Numbered from the stretch's first letter, positions 17,976 through 27,974 are shown. The stretch is 41,393 bases of DNA from Rhodococcus maanshanensis NBRC 100610 (GCF_001894865.1 NZ_BCXA01000057.1:1-41393), one strand, 5' to 3'. The notes: generated from the letters alone by a model not told the origin. A program made the numbers and translations.

Positions 17976-20342
17976 ATGGTGGATCGAGCGGGCGAGTTTC
18001 GAGGGGTTCTTCCGATTCCGGACCGGCAGCACATCGGTCTGACCACCTACGACGCGAAGGATCCGGACACCGCGTTTCCACCGATCGAGCCGCTGCTCCC
18101 GCCGGAGGGCGCCCCGAATGTCCTGGTGATCCTGCTCGACGACGTCGGTTACGGGGCCAGCAGCGCGTTCGGGGGACCGGTGCACACACCGACCGCCGAA
18201 CGCCTGCAGCGCGACGGACTCACCTACACCCGGTTCCACACGACCGCGCTGTGCGCGCCGACCCGGGCCGCGCTGCTCAGCGGCCGTAACCACCACTCGG
18301 TCGGGATGGGCCTGATCACCGAGACCGCGACCTCGGCGCCCGGCTCGTGCGGGATCCGGCCGAACACCAAGGCCGCGTTGCCGATGACGTTGAAACTCAA
18401 CGGCTACTCCACCGCCCAGTTCGGCAAGTGTCACGAGGTGCCGCCGTGGCAGACCTCGCCGGTCGGCCCGTTCGACGCCTGGCCTTCCGGCGGTGGCGGA
18501 TTCGAGCACTTCTACGGGTTCATCGGCGGCGAGAACAACCAGTACTTCCCGGCGCTCTACGAGGGCTTCGCCCCGGTCGAGCCCGACAAGACGCCGGAGG
18601 AGGGCTATCACCTCACCGAGGACCTGGCCGACCGGGCCATCGACTGGGTGCGCACCCAGAAGGCGCTCGCGCCCGACAAGCCGTTCTTCGTCTATTTCGC
18701 CCCCGGCGCCACCCACGCACCGCACCACGTTCCCGCCGAGTGGGCTGACAAGTACGCGGGCCGGTTCGTGGGCGGCTGGGACGCGGAGCGCGAGTCCATT
18801 CTCGACCGGCAGAAGCAACGTCAGATCGTGCCGCAGGGTGCCGACCTGACGGCCCGTCCCGACGCGATCCCGGCGTGGGACGACATGGACGAGGCGCTCA
18901 AGCCGGTGCTGGAACGCCAGATGGAGGTGTATGCGGGGTTCCTCGAGCACACCGACTTCCACGTCGGCCGCGTCGTCGACGCGATCGAGGCGATGGGGGC
19001 GCTCGAGAACACCCTCGTGTACTACATCATCGGCGACAACGGGGCCTCCGCCGAGGGAACGCTGAACGGGGCGTTCAACGAGATGGCGAACTTCAACGGT
19101 CTCGCCGCGATCGAGACCCCGGAGTTCATGGCGGAGGTGAAGGACAAGTTCGGTACGCCCGAGGCCTACAACCACTATTCGGTCGGCTGGGCCTGGGCGA
19201 TGTGCTCGCCCTTCCAGTGGACCAAGCAGGTCGCCTCGCATTGGGGCGGTACCCGCAACGGGACGATCGTGCACTGGCCCGACGGCATCAGCAGCAAGGG
19301 CGAGATCCGTTCCCAGTTCACCCACGTCATCGACGTCGCGGCGACCGTGCTCGAGGCCGCCGGGCTGCCCGAGCCCACGTTCGTCAACGGTGTGCAGCAG
19401 GCGCCGCTCGAGGGCACGAGCATGCTGTACAGCTTCGACGACGCGGCCGCGCCGGAGCGGCACGACCTGCAGTACTTCGAGATGGCAGGCAATCGGGGTA
19501 TCTACCACAAGGGCTGGAGCGCGGTCACCAGGCACAGCACCCCCTGGCTGCCGAACGAGGAACTGCCCGCGCTCGATGACGACGTGTGGGAGCTCTACGA
19601 CGGCACCACCGACTGGACGCAGGCCCACGATCTCGCCGCGGAGATGCCCGAGAAGCTCGCCGAGTTGCAGCGACTGTGGCTGATCGAGGCCGTGAAGTAC
19701 AACGTGCTGCCGATCGACGATCGCCGGTTCGAACGACTGAACCCGACCATCGCCGGTCGCCCCCAACTGATCTCCGGCAACAAGCAGGTGCTGTTCCCCG
19801 GGATGAGGCGTCTCAGCGAGCACAGCGTCCTCGACATCAAGAACCGGTCGTTCTCGGTGACCGCCGCGGTCGAGACGGCGGCGAACGGCACCACCAACGG
19901 TGTCGTCGTCGCGCAGGGCGGTCGCTTCGGCGGCTGGGCCCTGTACGTCAAGAAGGGGCGAACCGCGTTCGTCTACAACCTGCTCGGCATGAGGGAGTTC
20001 ACGATCGAGGCGACCGAGGACATCCCCTCGGGTAGTCATCAGATTCGGGCCGAGTTCGCATACGACGGGGGCGGCCTCGCGAAGGGTGGCGATGTCACCC
20101 TGTATCACGATGGCCGCCCCGTCGGTTCCGGGCGGGTCGAGCAGACCCAGCCGATGATCTTCTCCGCGGACGAGACGACGGACATCGGCGACGACTACGG
20201 AATGCCGGTCAGTGTCGGGTATCTGGGAGAAACCAGGTTCAACGGCCGCATCGATGTCGTGCAGATCGAGGTCGGCGACGACGACCACTCCCATCTCATC
20301 GATCCGGAGGAGGTCGTCCGGGTCGCTACCTCCCGTCAGTGA
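17976..20342 (+). CDS. Large type I arylsulfatase
   Basis: 788 residues. The sulfatase signature CAPTRAALLSGR contains Cys93, which would be converted to formylglycine; metal-binding Asp55-Asp56 precede it and GKCHEVP follows. The first about 560 residues are the sulfatase domain; the last about 200 (from roughly ...VLDIKNRSFSVTA) look like a beta-rich, lectin/LamG-like domain usual in this long subgroup (mycobacterial AtsD-like). It releases sulfate from a sulfate ester of unknown identity. No signal peptide is visible, so it is probably cytoplasmic. No formylglycine-generating enzyme gene is in the window. The ribosome binding site before ATG 17976 is weak. It overlaps the convergent DUF1772 gene by 17 nt. 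Confidence 0.93.
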   Translation: MVDRAGEFRGVLPIPDRQHIGLTTYDAKDPDTAFPPIEPLLPPEGAPNVLVILLDDVGYGASSAFGGPVHTPTAERLQRDGLTYTRFHTTALCAPTRAALLSGRNHHSVGMGLITETATSAPGSCGIRPNTKAALPMTLKLNGYSTAQFGKCHEVPPWQTSPVGPFDAWPSGGGGFEHFYGFIGGENNQYFPALYEGFAPVEPDKTPEEGYHLTEDLADRAIDWVRTQKALAPDKPFFVYFAPGATHAPHHVPAEWADKYAGRFVGGWDAERESILDRQKQRQIVPQGADLTARPDAIPAWDDMDEALKPVLERQMEVYAGFLEHTDFHVGRVVDAIEAMGALENTLVYYIIGDNGASAEGTLNGAFNEMANFNGLAAIETPEFMAEVKDKFGTPEAYNHYSVGWAWAMCSPFQWTKQVASHWGGTRNGTIVHWPDGISSKGEIRSQFTHVIDVAATVLEAAGLPEPTFVNGVQQAPLEGTSMLYSFDDAAAPERHDLQYFEMAGNRGIYHKGWSAVTRHSTPWLPNEELPALDDDVWELYDGTTDWTQAHDLAAEMPEKLAELQRLWLIEAVKYNVLPIDDRRFERLNPTIAGRPQLISGNKQVLFPGMRRLSEHSVLDIKNRSFSVTAAVETAANGTTNGVVVAQGGRFGGWALYVKKGRTAFVYNLLGMREFTIEATEDIPSGSHQIRAEFAYDGGGLAKGGDVTLYHDGRPVGSGRVEQTQPMIFSADETTDIGDDYGMPVSVGYLGETRFNGRIDVVQIEVGDDDHSHLIDPEEVVRVATSRQ

Positions 20343-20979
20343 CGGCGGGCAGGCCCCGGTTCCCGCCGTTCCCGACCTGATCGGCCGGGTACATCCACGA
20401 GGGGCGGGCCGCCTGCTCGGCCGGATACTGCTGCGGGGCAGGCGCCGCGTGCCCGGCCGCGAGGGCCGACGCTTCGGTGTCCGTTGCGGTCGCCTGTCCG
20501 TGCACCACCAGGGCGTAGGCGAGCGCGGCGAAGGCGGCGGTGCTGACGACCGCCCGCACGATATTCCATGTGACCCAGCGGGATTCGAATTGCTCTCGGA
20601 CCGCGCCGGGATCGGTGATGTGCTCGCCTGCGGCCGCGAGCTGATCGTTGAGGGGCACGTTGATGGCGGCGGTGATGACGAGCATTGCGATGTAGAGCAC
20701 GAGGGCGGCGATGATCCAGGGGAGCGCGCTGCGCGCGGACCCCAGGTGCAGCAGCAGCGTCGTGACGGTGAGTGCCAGTGCGCCGAGGAAGCAGATCATG
20801 AACCAGCCGTTGAGGATTGCGACGTTGATCCTCTGCATGGCCGAGATGAACGTCAGGTTGTCGGTGCGGCCGAGGCCCGGCATCACCGCGTAGGCGAACG
20901 CGGCGAACAGACCAGCCATGAGTCCTGCGGTGACGGAGGCGCCGAGCAGCGTGATCGTCTGGAGGAATTTGGTCGTCAT
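20326..20979 (-). CDS. DUF1772 (anthrone oxygenase-like) membrane protein
   Basis: 217 residues with four hydrophobic segments (about 10-30, 55-75, 83-103, 145-165) and a C-terminal Pro/Ala/Gln-rich soluble tail. The N-terminal pattern (TLLGASVTAGLMAGLFAAFAYAVMPGL) and later NVPLNDQL are typical of DUF1772 proteins, some of which are named anthrone oxygenases in polyketide pathways; most are uncharacterised. ATG 20979 is used here; a GTG at 20988 that overlaps the upstream stop as GTGA is an equally good start. It is the second gene of a two-gene operon with the NAD(P)-binding protein, divergent from lysR. Confidence 0.85.
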   Translation of the reverse strand: MTTKFLQTITLLGASVTAGLMAGLFAAFAYAVMPGLGRTDNLTFISAMQRINVAILNGWFMICFLGALALTVTTLLLHLGSARSALPWIIAALVLYIAMLVITAAINVPLNDQLAAAGEHITDPGAVREQFESRWVTWNIVRAVVSTAAFAALAYALVVHGQATATDTEASALAAGHAAPAPQQYPAEQAARPSWMYPADQVGNGGNRGLPAVTDGR

Positions 20980-20984
20980 CGTGG

Positions 20985-21824
20985 TCACCCTACGTTCCAG
21001 ATACCGGTGGCTGCGGCGGAAGCGGCGTACTCGGTGAAGTCGCGGGGTGCGCGGCCGAGCGCACGCTCGACCCCGTTGCCCGGGTTGATGTTTCGGCCGT
21101 CGAGGACGGTCGTGAACAGGTACGTCAGCAGCTCGATGACATCGGCGGGTACCTGTTCGGCTGCGAGGCCGGCGGCGAAGTCCTCGACGGGTACCTGCAC
21201 ATAGTCGACGGTACGGCCTGCGGCGGCGGCGATGGTGGCGATGGCCTCGGCGAAGGTGATCGCGCGGGGCCCGGTGAGTTCGTAGATCTCGCCGGTGTGC
21301 CCGGGCTGGGTGAGGGCAGCGAGGGCGACGTCCGCGATGTCGTCGACGTCGACGAACGGTTCGGGGATGTCCCCGGCGGGCAGGTACACCTGGCCGGCGA
21401 GGATCGGCTCGAGCAGGTAGCCCTCGCTGAAGTTCTGGCCGAACCAGCTCGCGCGCAGGATGGTGGTGTCGGCGCCCGAATCGGTCAGTGCCTTCTCGCA
21501 GGCCTGCGCCTCGGCCTCGCCGCGACCCGAGAGCAATACCAGGCGACGCACACCGCAGTCGACGGCCAGCTGGGAGAACGAGGCGATGGCCTCCACGGCG
21601 CCGGGGGCGGCGAGGTCGGGCTGGTAGGAGATGTACGCCGCGGTCATGCCCTCGAGGGCGGGCTCCCAGGTCTCGGGGTCTTCCCAGTCGAAGGGCACCC
21701 CGCCGGCGCGGGTGCCGATGCGCACCGGCAGGTCGAGGGAGGTCAGTCGCTGCGCGACGCGGCGACCGGTCTTGCCGGTTCCGCCGAGGACGAGGGTCGT
21801 GGGTCGCGATGTGTGAACGGTCAT
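20985..21824 (-). CDS. NmrA-like NAD(P)-binding protein
   Basis: 279 residues. A Rossmann nucleotide-binding loop LVLGGTGKTGRR is at residues 11-22. The YLPAGDIPEPFVDVDDIADVA stretch near residue 155 and the lack of the Tyr-x-x-x-Lys active site place it with NmrA/ergot-alkaloid-type atypical short-chain dehydrogenases: either quinone/aldehyde reductases or redox sensors. ATG 21824 follows AAGGAG with 7-nt spacing. It is the first gene of the operon with the DUF1772 protein and is divergent from the LysR gene (120 nt), the standard layout for a LysR-controlled operon. Substrate unknown. Confidence 0.85.
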   Translation of the reverse strand: MTVHTSRPTTLVLGGTGKTGRRVAQRLTSLDLPVRIGTRAGGVPFDWEDPETWEPALEGMTAAYISYQPDLAAPGAVEAIASFSQLAVDCGVRRLVLLSGRGEAEAQACEKALTDSGADTTILRASWFGQNFSEGYLLEPILAGQVYLPAGDIPEPFVDVDDIADVALAALTQPGHTGEIYELTGPRAITFAEAIATIAAAAGRTVDYVQVPVEDFAAGLAAEQVPADVIELLTYLFTTVLDGRNINPGNGVERALGRAPRDFTEYAASAAATGIWNVG

Positions 21825-21944
21825 CGTGCTCTCCTTGCTGATCGAATGGTGTTGTGCCATCTACGATCGGCCAGGGGAGGGTCGTCAACAACGGCCGTTT
21901 GCTCAAGGATCGTTAACCTGTGGCCATACGAAGGGGGTTGCCGC
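21825..21944. promoter_or_regulatory. Divergent lysR/NmrA-operon control region
   Basis: 120 nt between the two start codons. It holds the perfect 10-bp palindrome AACGGCCGTT (21890-21899), about midway, and TAACCT (21914-21919) as a candidate -10 toward lysR. The palindrome is a candidate LysR binding site, but its sequence does not follow the usual T-N11-A layout. Confidence 0.35.
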
Positions 21945-22856
21945 ATGGAGCGGCGCGACATCGAGATCTTCCTGACCCTGTCCGAGGAGCTTCATTTCGG
22001 GCGCACGGCGGAGCGTCTGCACGTGTCAACCGCGCGGGTCAGCCAGACCATAAAGGCGCTCGAACGCCGCGTCGGAGCACCCCTTTTCGAACGGACCAGC
22101 CGCCGGGTGGTGCCGACCCCGATCGGTCGACGGCTCGAGGAGGACCTCAGGCCGGCGGAGGAGCAGATCCGCCAGGGCATCGCCAGGGCGATCGCCGCCG
22201 GGCGCGGGCTGGACGGTGTCCTGCGGGTGGGTTTCGTCGGGACCGCCCTTGGGCAGTTCGTGCTCGAGGTCGCGAACACCTTCCACGAGCGGCACCCGAG
22301 TTGCCGGGTCCAGATTCGGGAGAGTCACTACAGCGACGGTGTCGGGTTGCTGTTGGCCGACGAGATCGACGGCCTGGTCGCAGCGGCCGATGTCGGACAC
22401 ATCAGGGAGCTCGAGCAGAGTCCGGTGTTGCTGCGCGAGCAGCCCTCACTTGCGGTGTCGGCCCGACACCCGTTCGCGCGCCTCGAATCGGTGATGGTCG
22501 AGGATCTCGCGCGGACGAAGGTATTGCGCCCAAGGGGAATTCCGGACGATCTCGACGAGGCCGTGGTGCCGAGGTCGACGCCGAGCGGCAGGGTCATCGA
22601 GCGCGGGCCCGACTTCGGAACGGTCCAGGAGATGCTGGCGTTGGTCGGCGCCGGGCAGGGGGTGTTCCCGGTGCCGACCCACGCCAGTCGATACGACGCG
22701 CGCCCGGACGTGACGTACGTGCCTGTCGTCGACGGCACCGCCCTCGAATGGCGACTGATCTGGCTGGCGGCGGGCCAGACGAGCCGGATCCGTGCCTTCG
22801 CGGAGGCCGCCCAGGATTTCGTTGCGGTGCGGGGAAACCCGTTGCTGGAGGGATGA
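21945..22856 (+). CDS. LysR-family transcriptional regulator
   Basis: 303 residues. The N-terminal winged helix-turn-helix (residues 1-62) opens MERRDIEIFLTLSEELHFGR and contains STARVSQTIKALERRVGAPLFERTSRRV, the LysR signature. Residues about 90-295 form the co-inducer domain. ATG 21945 follows AAGGGGG with 7-nt spacing. It is divergent from the NmrA-like/DUF1772 operon and convergent with qcrB across a hairpin terminator. By family habit it should regulate the divergent operon; a link to the sulfatase gene is not indicated by the sequence. Confidence 0.92.
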   Translation: MERRDIEIFLTLSEELHFGRTAERLHVSTARVSQTIKALERRVGAPLFERTSRRVVPTPIGRRLEEDLRPAEEQIRQGIARAIAAGRGLDGVLRVGFVGTALGQFVLEVANTFHERHPSCRVQIRESHYSDGVGLLLADEIDGLVAAADVGHIRELEQSPVLLREQPSLAVSARHPFARLESVMVEDLARTKVLRPRGIPDDLDEAVVPRSTPSGRVIERGPDFGTVQEMLALVGAGQGVFPVPTHASRYDARPDVTYVPVVDGTALEWRLIWLAAGQTSRIRAFAEAAQDFVAVRGNPLLEG

Positions 22857-22918
22857 GCGACGGCGGCCGCGCGTGCCCCGGGGGAGGGGAGCGGCGCGGC
22901 GCCTGGCCGCAGGAACGA

Positions 22919-22953
22919 CGAAGGCCCCGAACCCAATGGGTTCGGGGCCTTCG
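22919..22953. terminator. Bidirectional hairpin terminator between lysR and qcrB
   Basis: A perfect 16-bp stem (22919-22934 and 22938-22953, arm CGAAGGCCCCGAACCC) with the loop AAT. It ends both the lysR message and the qcrCAB message arriving from the other side. Confidence 0.85.
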
Positions 22954-22970
22954 CCTGGTTCTGACCTGGG

Positions 22971-24662
22971 TCAGTGGCCGTCGTCCGTGGACGGCTTCTC
23001 GAGCTCGCCCTTGGCGTACGCGCCGTGACCGTGAGCCTTGTCCTGGTAATCCTTGAGGATCGCCAGCTGGTCGTGCTCGTTCTTGTGCTCGGCCGCGAGC
23101 AGTGCCGCGGCCTCGTCGGCCGGATCCGCGAAGAGCAGGGAACCGGAGCCGGGCTTGCCGGCGGAACCGAGCTTGTTCATCTTCTTCGGGATCGCGGCAC
23201 CCTGGTACTCCAGCGGGATCGGGTGGCCGTGGTCGTCCACGGGTCCGAGCGGCTGGTGGACCTCGACGTACTCACCGTGCGGCAGACGCTTGATCACGCC
23301 CGTCTCGATGCCGTGCTCGAGCACCTGGCGGTCGCTGCGCTGGAGGCCCAGGCAGAACCGGTAGGTGACGAAGTAGGCGATCGGAGGCAGCACCACGATG
23401 CCGATGCGGCCAATCCACGTCGTCGCGTTGATCGAGATGTCGAACTTGAACGCGATGATGTCGTTGATGCACATGATCGTCAGGATGGCGTAGAACGTCA
23501 GGGCCATCGCGCCGAGCGAGGTGCGCACCGGAACGTCGCGCGGACGCTGCAGCAGGTTGTGGTGAGCGTCGTCCTTGGTGAACCTCTTCTCGATCCACGG
23601 GTAGGCGATCAGCACCGTGAACACCAGGCCCATGATGATCGCGACCGCGAACACCGCCGGGACCGTGTAGGTGCCCCACAGGTAGAGCTCCCACGCAGGC
23701 CACAGACGCGCCATGCCGTCGGTCCACATCATGTAGATGTCGGGCTGGACGCCCGCGGACACCTGGGACGGGTTGTACGGGCCGAGGTTCCAGATCGGGT
23801 TGATCTGCAGCAGGCCACCCATCAGCGCGAGGATGCCGAAGGTGAAGGCGAAGAACGCGCCACCCTTCGCCGCGAAGACGGGGAGGATGCGGACGCCGAC
23901 GACGTTCTGCTCCGTGCGACCGGGGCCGGGGAACTGCGTGTGCTTCTGGTACCAGACCAGCGCAAGGTGCGCGCCGATCAGCGCCAGGATGATGCCGGGC
24001 AGCAGCAGCACGTGCGCAACGTACAGACGCGGGATGATCAGCTGGCCGGGGAAGTCGCCATCGAAGACCAGCCACTGCATCCAGGTACCGATCACCGGGA
24101 TGCTGAGCGTGATGCCGGACAGCGCGGCGCGGAGGCCGGTGCCGGACAGCAGGTCGTCGGGGAGCGAGTAGCCGAAGAACCCCTCGAACATCGCCAGGAT
24201 CAGCAGCAGGCAGCCGATGACCCAGTTCGCCTCACGCGGGCGTCGGAACGCGCCGGTGAAGAAGATGCGCAGCAGGTGCACGATGATCGACGCCGCGAAC
24301 ATCAGCGCCGCCCAGTGGTGGATCTGCCGGACGAAGAGGCCGCCGCGCACCTCGAACGAGATGTCGAGTGTCGTGGCGTACGCCCGCGACATCTCGACGC
24401 CGCGCAGCGGCTGGTAGGCGCCGTCGTAGACGACCTCCGCCATCGACGGGTCGAAGAACAGCGTCAGGTACACACCCGAGATGAGCAGGATGACGAAGCT
24501 GTAGAGCGCGATCTCGCCGAGCATGAAGGACCAGTGCGTCGGGAAGACCTTGTTGATCTGCCGCCGCATGCCGGCCGCGAGGTGATACCGCGAGTCCATG
24601 CTCTCGCCCGCCTTCGCGGCGTGTGCCGCGACCTTGGACTGGCCAACTGTGGTGGTTGTCAT
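22971..24662 (-). CDS. qcrB: Cytochrome bc1 complex cytochrome b subunit
   Basis: 563 residues, longer than mitochondrial cytochrome b because of a C-terminal extension of about 130 residues, as in mycobacteria. Eight membrane helices are expected. Heme ligands lie in [20 protein letters not shown] and [25 protein letters not shown] (two His pairs). The quinol-site PEWY motif of other organisms appears as PDIY ([10 protein letters not shown]), an actinobacterial variant. It oxidises menaquinol within the bcc-aa3 supercomplex and is the target of the imidazopyridine Q203 in mycobacteria. The ATG overlaps the qcrA stop (ATGA), so the two are translationally coupled. Counterpart Rv2196. Confidence 0.97.
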   Translation of the reverse strand: MTTTTVGQSKVAAHAAKAGESMDSRYHLAAGMRRQINKVFPTHWSFMLGEIALYSFVILLISGVYLTLFFDPSMAEVVYDGAYQPLRGVEMSRAYATTLDISFEVRGGLFVRQIHHWAALMFAASIIVHLLRIFFTGAFRRPREANWVIGCLLLILAMFEGFFGYSLPDDLLSGTGLRAALSGITLSIPVIGTWMQWLVFDGDFPGQLIIPRLYVAHVLLLPGIILALIGAHLALVWYQKHTQFPGPGRTEQNVVGVRILPVFAAKGGAFFAFTFGILALMGGLLQINPIWNLGPYNPSQVSAGVQPDIYMMWTDGMARLWPAWELYLWGTYTVPAVFAVAIIMGLVFTVLIAYPWIEKRFTKDDAHHNLLQRPRDVPVRTSLGAMALTFYAILTIMCINDIIAFKFDISINATTWIGRIGIVVLPPIAYFVTYRFCLGLQRSDRQVLEHGIETGVIKRLPHGEYVEVHQPLGPVDDHGHPIPLEYQGAAIPKKMNKLGSAGKPGSGSLLFADPADEAAALLAAEHKNEHDQLAILKDYQDKAHGHGAYAKGELEKPSTDDGH

Positions 24663-25795
24663 GACGGACGCTCCCAAAATCCGGGGCCAAGAGCCTCGAC
24701 GAAGTCACCGTTGGCGACCAGGAAACCCTCTTCATTCACTGTGATCGGCAGCTGCGGCAGTGCACGGGCAGCGGGACCGAAGATCGGCTTTCCGTACTGG
24801 AGAGCATCGAACTGCGACTGGTGGCACGGGCACAGGATCCGGTTGGTCTGCTGCTCGTAGAGCGAGGTCGGGCAGCCGAGGTGCGTGCACAGCTTCGAGT
24901 ACGCGAAGTAATCGCCGAAGTTGAAGCTCTCCTGGCCCTTGCGCTTGACGGCCTTGTTGGCATCCTCGGTCCGCAGGCGGATGAGCATGACCGGGTTGTC
25001 GGCGCGCTTGAGGGCGTGCGCCAGGGCGCGCTCGCTGCCACGCTCGGACTCACGGAACGGGAAGACCGTCTCCATGGCGCCCGCGTCGAGATCCTCGGGG
25101 CGGACCAGGACGACGTCGTCGGTGCGACCGGTGTAGCGACGCAGGTAGATGGTCTCGCCGGGGAACGTCGGGGTCCAGCCCGAGGTCCACAGGTCGGACT
25201 TGTCGCCCTTCGCCCACGGGTTCTTGATCAGTCCGCCGAGCGGCATGATCGCCATGATGCCGAGGGCACCTGCACCGAAGCCGAGGCTGCGGGTGATCAG
25301 CTTGCGGCGACCGATGGTCGAGGTGTCGAGCGTGTCGCTCAGCTCCGCGACGATCGTCTTGCGGTCCTGCTCCAGGGAGCCGCCGTCGTGGCGGTCCTGG
25401 ATGGAGACCTCTTCGGGGATGAACTTCTTCGTGAACTGCACCGCGCCGATACCGACACCGAGGATGGCGAGACCCATGGTCAGGCCGATCAGCGGCGTGT
25501 ACAGGTTGTACGCGTTGTAGCCCTCCTCGCCCATGCCCTTGTACTCCCAGGGCCAGAAGAGGTAGATCGCGATGAACGCGAGGGCGGAGATGCCGGCGAT
25601 CGTGAACCAGATGGCCACGCTCCGCTCGGCACGCTTCTCCGCCTTGGTGCCCTCGACGGGCCACCGCTCGCGACGGAATGCGATGTCGACGCCATCGAGG
25701 TTGGTACCGAGTTCGACGAGTTCGTCGCGACTCATCGCGGCGAGCTCTTCCTCGGTGTGCTTCTTTGGCGTATCGCCGTGACCGGCGTCGCTCAT
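24659..25795 (-). CDS. qcrA: Cytochrome bc1 complex Rieske iron-sulfur subunit
   Basis: 378 residues. A hydrophilic N terminus is followed by three hydrophobic segments (about 55-75, 90-115, 165-190), the actinobacterial arrangement, then the Rieske domain. The [2Fe-2S] motifs are CTHLGC (Cys303, His305) and CPCH (Cys322, His325), with Cys308 and Cys324 placed for the stabilising disulfide. It carries electrons from menaquinol to the cytochrome cc subunit. The ATG overlaps the qcrC stop and its own stop overlaps the qcrB start (both ATGA). Counterpart Rv2195. Confidence 0.97.
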   Translation of the reverse strand: MSDAGHGDTPKKHTEEELAAMSRDELVELGTNLDGVDIAFRRERWPVEGTKAEKRAERSVAIWFTIAGISALAFIAIYLFWPWEYKGMGEEGYNAYNLYTPLIGLTMGLAILGVGIGAVQFTKKFIPEEVSIQDRHDGGSLEQDRKTIVAELSDTLDTSTIGRRKLITRSLGFGAGALGIMAIMPLGGLIKNPWAKGDKSDLWTSGWTPTFPGETIYLRRYTGRTDDVVLVRPEDLDAGAMETVFPFRESERGSERALAHALKRADNPVMLIRLRTEDANKAVKRKGQESFNFGDYFAYSKLCTHLGCPTSLYEQQTNRILCPCHQSQFDALQYGKPIFGPAARALPQLPITVNEEGFLVANGDFVEALGPGFWERPS

Positions 25796-26643
25796 GACTT
25801 TGCTCCGATCCAGAGTGCTGCGCCAACAACCGCAACGATTCCGATGGCCCACATGGCCATGCCCTCGGGGCCGGTGCCGAACCCGCCGAGGCCGTAGCCG
25901 CCGGGGTTCTTGGACTCGGTCGCGGACTTGACGTAGGCGATGATGTCCCGCTTCTCGTCCGGGCTCAGCTGCCGGTCGGAGAACTTGGGCATGTTCTGCG
26001 GACCGGTGGCCATCGCCTGCCAGATCTGCTGCTCGCTCGCAGGCTCGAGCGGCGGGGCGAACTTCCCGGAGGACAGGGCGCCGCCCTTTCCGGTGAAGTT
26101 GTGGCACGACGCGCAGTTCAGACGGAACAGCTCGCTGCCGCGGGCCACGTCGTTGCCGCGCAGCGACGACTGGGCGATCTCGCCGTTCTCGTCGCGGACC
26201 ACGGTCGGACCGCCGCCGTTGGCCTGGATGTAGGCGCCGAGGGCGTCGGTCTGCTTGGTGTCGAACTTCGGCGGCTTACGAAGCGCCTGGGCCTCGTTGC
26301 GCACTGCGGGCATGCGGCCGGACGACACCTGGAAGTAGACAGCCGCCTCGCCGACGCCGATGAGGCTCGGGCCGCGGTCCTGGACACCCTGCAGGTTCGC
26401 ACCGTGGCAGGTGATGCAGGACGTGTCGTAGAGCTGCTTACCCTCGCGGATCAGCGCTGCCGAATCGTCGGACGCGGTGGCCACCTGCGGAGTCGGTGTC
26501 AGCGCCGCGGCGAGGAAACCGGCTCCGACAAGGCCCATCATCAGGACCATGGCGCCGGTGACGCGCCGCCGGAACTTTCGCTGCCGACGGGCTTTCGTGG
26601 CAGACGCGCTACCGGCGGCTGCTGAAGGGGGGGATGAACTCAT
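25792..26643 (-). CDS. qcrC: Diheme cytochrome cc subunit of the bc1 complex
   Basis: 283 residues. A basic N terminus and a membrane-spanning signal anchor (about 29-50) are followed by two cytochrome c domains with heme-binding motifs CITCH (76-80) and CASCH (177-181), and a C-terminal membrane helix (about 258-280). The two hemes let it pass electrons straight to CtaC without a soluble cytochrome c, the hallmark of the actinobacterial supercomplex. ATG 26643 follows AAAGGG; an alternative upstream ATG would add about 46 residues with no ribosome binding site. It lies 64 nt after ctaE in the same operon. Counterpart Rv2194. Confidence 0.97.
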   Translation of the reverse strand: MSSSPPSAAAGSASATKARRQRKFRRRVTGAMVLMMGLVGAGFLAAALTPTPQVATASDDSAALIREGKQLYDTSCITCHGANLQGVQDRGPSLIGVGEAAVYFQVSSGRMPAVRNEAQALRKPPKFDTKQTDALGAYIQANGGGPTVVRDENGEIAQSSLRGNDVARGSELFRLNCASCHNFTGKGGALSSGKFAPPLEPASEQQIWQAMATGPQNMPKFSDRQLSPDEKRDIIAYVKSATESKNPGGYGLGGFGTGPEGMAMWAIGIVAVVGAALWIGAKS

Positions 26644-26707
26644 CTGTATCCCTTTGGTCTCGCGGGACGGACTGAACGGGCTTGGGCTGTGAACTGCGTT
26701 CAGCTTC

Positions 26708-27319
26708 TTAACGGATGAAATAGATGGTGGCGAACAGGCCGATCCACACGATGTCGACGAAGTGCCAGTAGTACGAGACAACGATCGCAGCCGTTGCCTG
26801 TGCCGGGGTGAACTTGCTGACCTTGGTACGCGCGATCAGGAAGACGAAGGCGACCAGACCACCGATCACGTGCAGGCCGTGGAAGCCGGTCGTCATGTAG
26901 AAGACCGAGCCGTACGCGCTGCTGGCGAGCGTGGTGCCCTCGTGAACCAGGTGGTAGTACTCGTACGCCTGGCCGAGCACGAAGATGATGCCCATGACCA
27001 GGGTGATCGTGTACCAGCGGCGCAGCCCGAAGACGTCACCACGCTCAGCGGCGAAGACGCCCATCTGGCAGGTGAAGGATGAAGCCACCAGCACCGCGGT
27101 GACGGGCACCGCGAGGCCGAGGTTCAGCTCGGTGGGCTCCGGCGGCCAGTGTCCGTCCGCCTGCGCGCGCGCGACAAAATACATCGCGAACAGGCCGGCG
27201 AAGAACATCAGCTCGCTGGACAGCCAGACAATGGTGCCGACGCTGACCATGTTCGGCCGGTTCAGCGAGTGCACGCGCTGGGTGATTGCGGATCCTTGGG
27301 TCCCTACTGCGCTCGTCAC
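26708..27319 (-). CDS. ctaE: Cytochrome c oxidase subunit III
   Basis: 203 residues with five membrane helices. The first helix contains [15 protein letters not shown], whose Glu is the conserved carboxylate of subunit III, and later YHLVHEGTT and [10 protein letters not shown] are family landmarks. GTG 27319 is chosen because CATACT lies 7 nt upstream, consistent with a leaderless message, and because the N terminus [20 protein letters not shown] matches the usual one. It heads the ctaE-qcrC-qcrA-qcrB operon; the catalytic subunit gene ctaD is not in the window. Counterpart Rv2193. Confidence 0.95.
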   Translation of the reverse strand: MTSAVGTQGSAITQRVHSLNRPNMVSVGTIVWLSSELMFFAGLFAMYFVARAQADGHWPPEPTELNLGLAVPVTAVLVASSFTCQMGVFAAERGDVFGLRRWYTITLVMGIIFVLGQAYEYYHLVHEGTTLASSAYGSVFYMTTGFHGLHVIGGLVAFVFLIARTKVSKFTPAQATAAIVVSYYWHFVDIVWIGLFATIYFIR

Positions 27320-27326
27320 AGACAGA

Positions 27327-27332
27327 AGTATG
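27327..27332 (-). promoter_or_regulatory. Candidate -10 box for the ctaE-qcrCAB operon
   Basis: On the minus strand CATACT is 7 nt before GTG 27319, matching the leaderless spacing seen at other genes here. Confidence 0.4.
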
Positions 27333-27445
27333 ACGCTTCGTCGTAAGCGAGTACTACCCGGGTCCGTTCTTGGCGCGTCGCGGCCTGCGACCAGTATGCC
27401 GTGGTCTGTGATTGTGCAGGTAGTCGGGCATGCGACGCTGGTGTC

Positions 27446-27928
27446 ATGGAACGAGTGCGGTGGTGGCGCAAGCGGTTCGGGCGGCGTCGGGCGGTGCCGC
27501 TCGACGCGACGCGGGCCGATCTGGTGGTGGTGGCGTCGAGCTTCGACGATGCCGAGGCGTGCAGCCGGGCGCTGGAGCGGGCGGCGGCGTCGGAGCCCGG
27601 CTGGATAGCCGAGGCGGACGCCGTCCTGCGGCACCATCTCCTGCTGCCCGCGGACCAGGTGCGAACCGCCGTCGAGCTCGCGGGGCAGGACCGCTACACC
27701 GTCGCGGCGCAGGACGCGCCGGTGTCGGGCGGTGTCGACCCGGCCGGGGCGGAACAGGGGGCCGAGGAGCTGGTGGCGTTGGTCCTGCAGCGGGTGCAGC
27801 TACTCGACGCGCTGCACTGCTCGCAGGAGCGCTCCCGGATGGCGGGGCTGGCGCAGCGCGCCGGTGGCCGTGTCCTCGGATGGGACGCGCTGCAGCCGCC
27901 GCGGAAACCGGTTGCCCGTAGTGACTAA
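27446..27928 (+). CDS. Hypothetical protein upstream of trpD
   Basis: 160 residues. The first 25 are strongly basic ([19 protein letters not shown]), and the rest is a soluble, alanine-rich, predicted helical protein with no membrane segment and a single Cys. I do not recognise the family. ATG 27446 lacks a clear ribosome binding site. It is divergent from ctaE and ends 46 nt before trpD on the same strand, so the two could share a message, but nothing in the sequence points to a tryptophan role. Position in a conserved neighbourhood and strong third-position G+C support a real gene. Confidence 0.65.
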   Translation: MERVRWWRKRFGRRRAVPLDATRADLVVVASSFDDAEACSRALERAAASEPGWIAEADAVLRHHLLLPADQVRTAVELAGQDRYTVAAQDAPVSGGVDPAGAEQGAEELVALVLQRVQLLDALHCSQERSRMAGLAQRAGGRVLGWDALQPPRKPVARSD

Positions 27929-27974
27929 GCTTCGTCCTCGATTGTGCTGACGGCGACGACAAGAGGCGGTTGCG

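Noticed and set aside
17889-20294. Very long open frame (about 800 codons) on the minus strand opposite the arylsulfatase
   Set aside because: It is antisense to an intact gene with clear sulfatase motifs, its translation is Arg/Gly/Val/Asp-rich with no recognisable domain, and long shadow frames are expected in high-G+C DNA.
22974-24860. Long plus-strand frame opposite qcrB
   Set aside because: Low-complexity Arg/Asp/Glu/His translation, no family features; antisense to an unmistakable cytochrome b gene.
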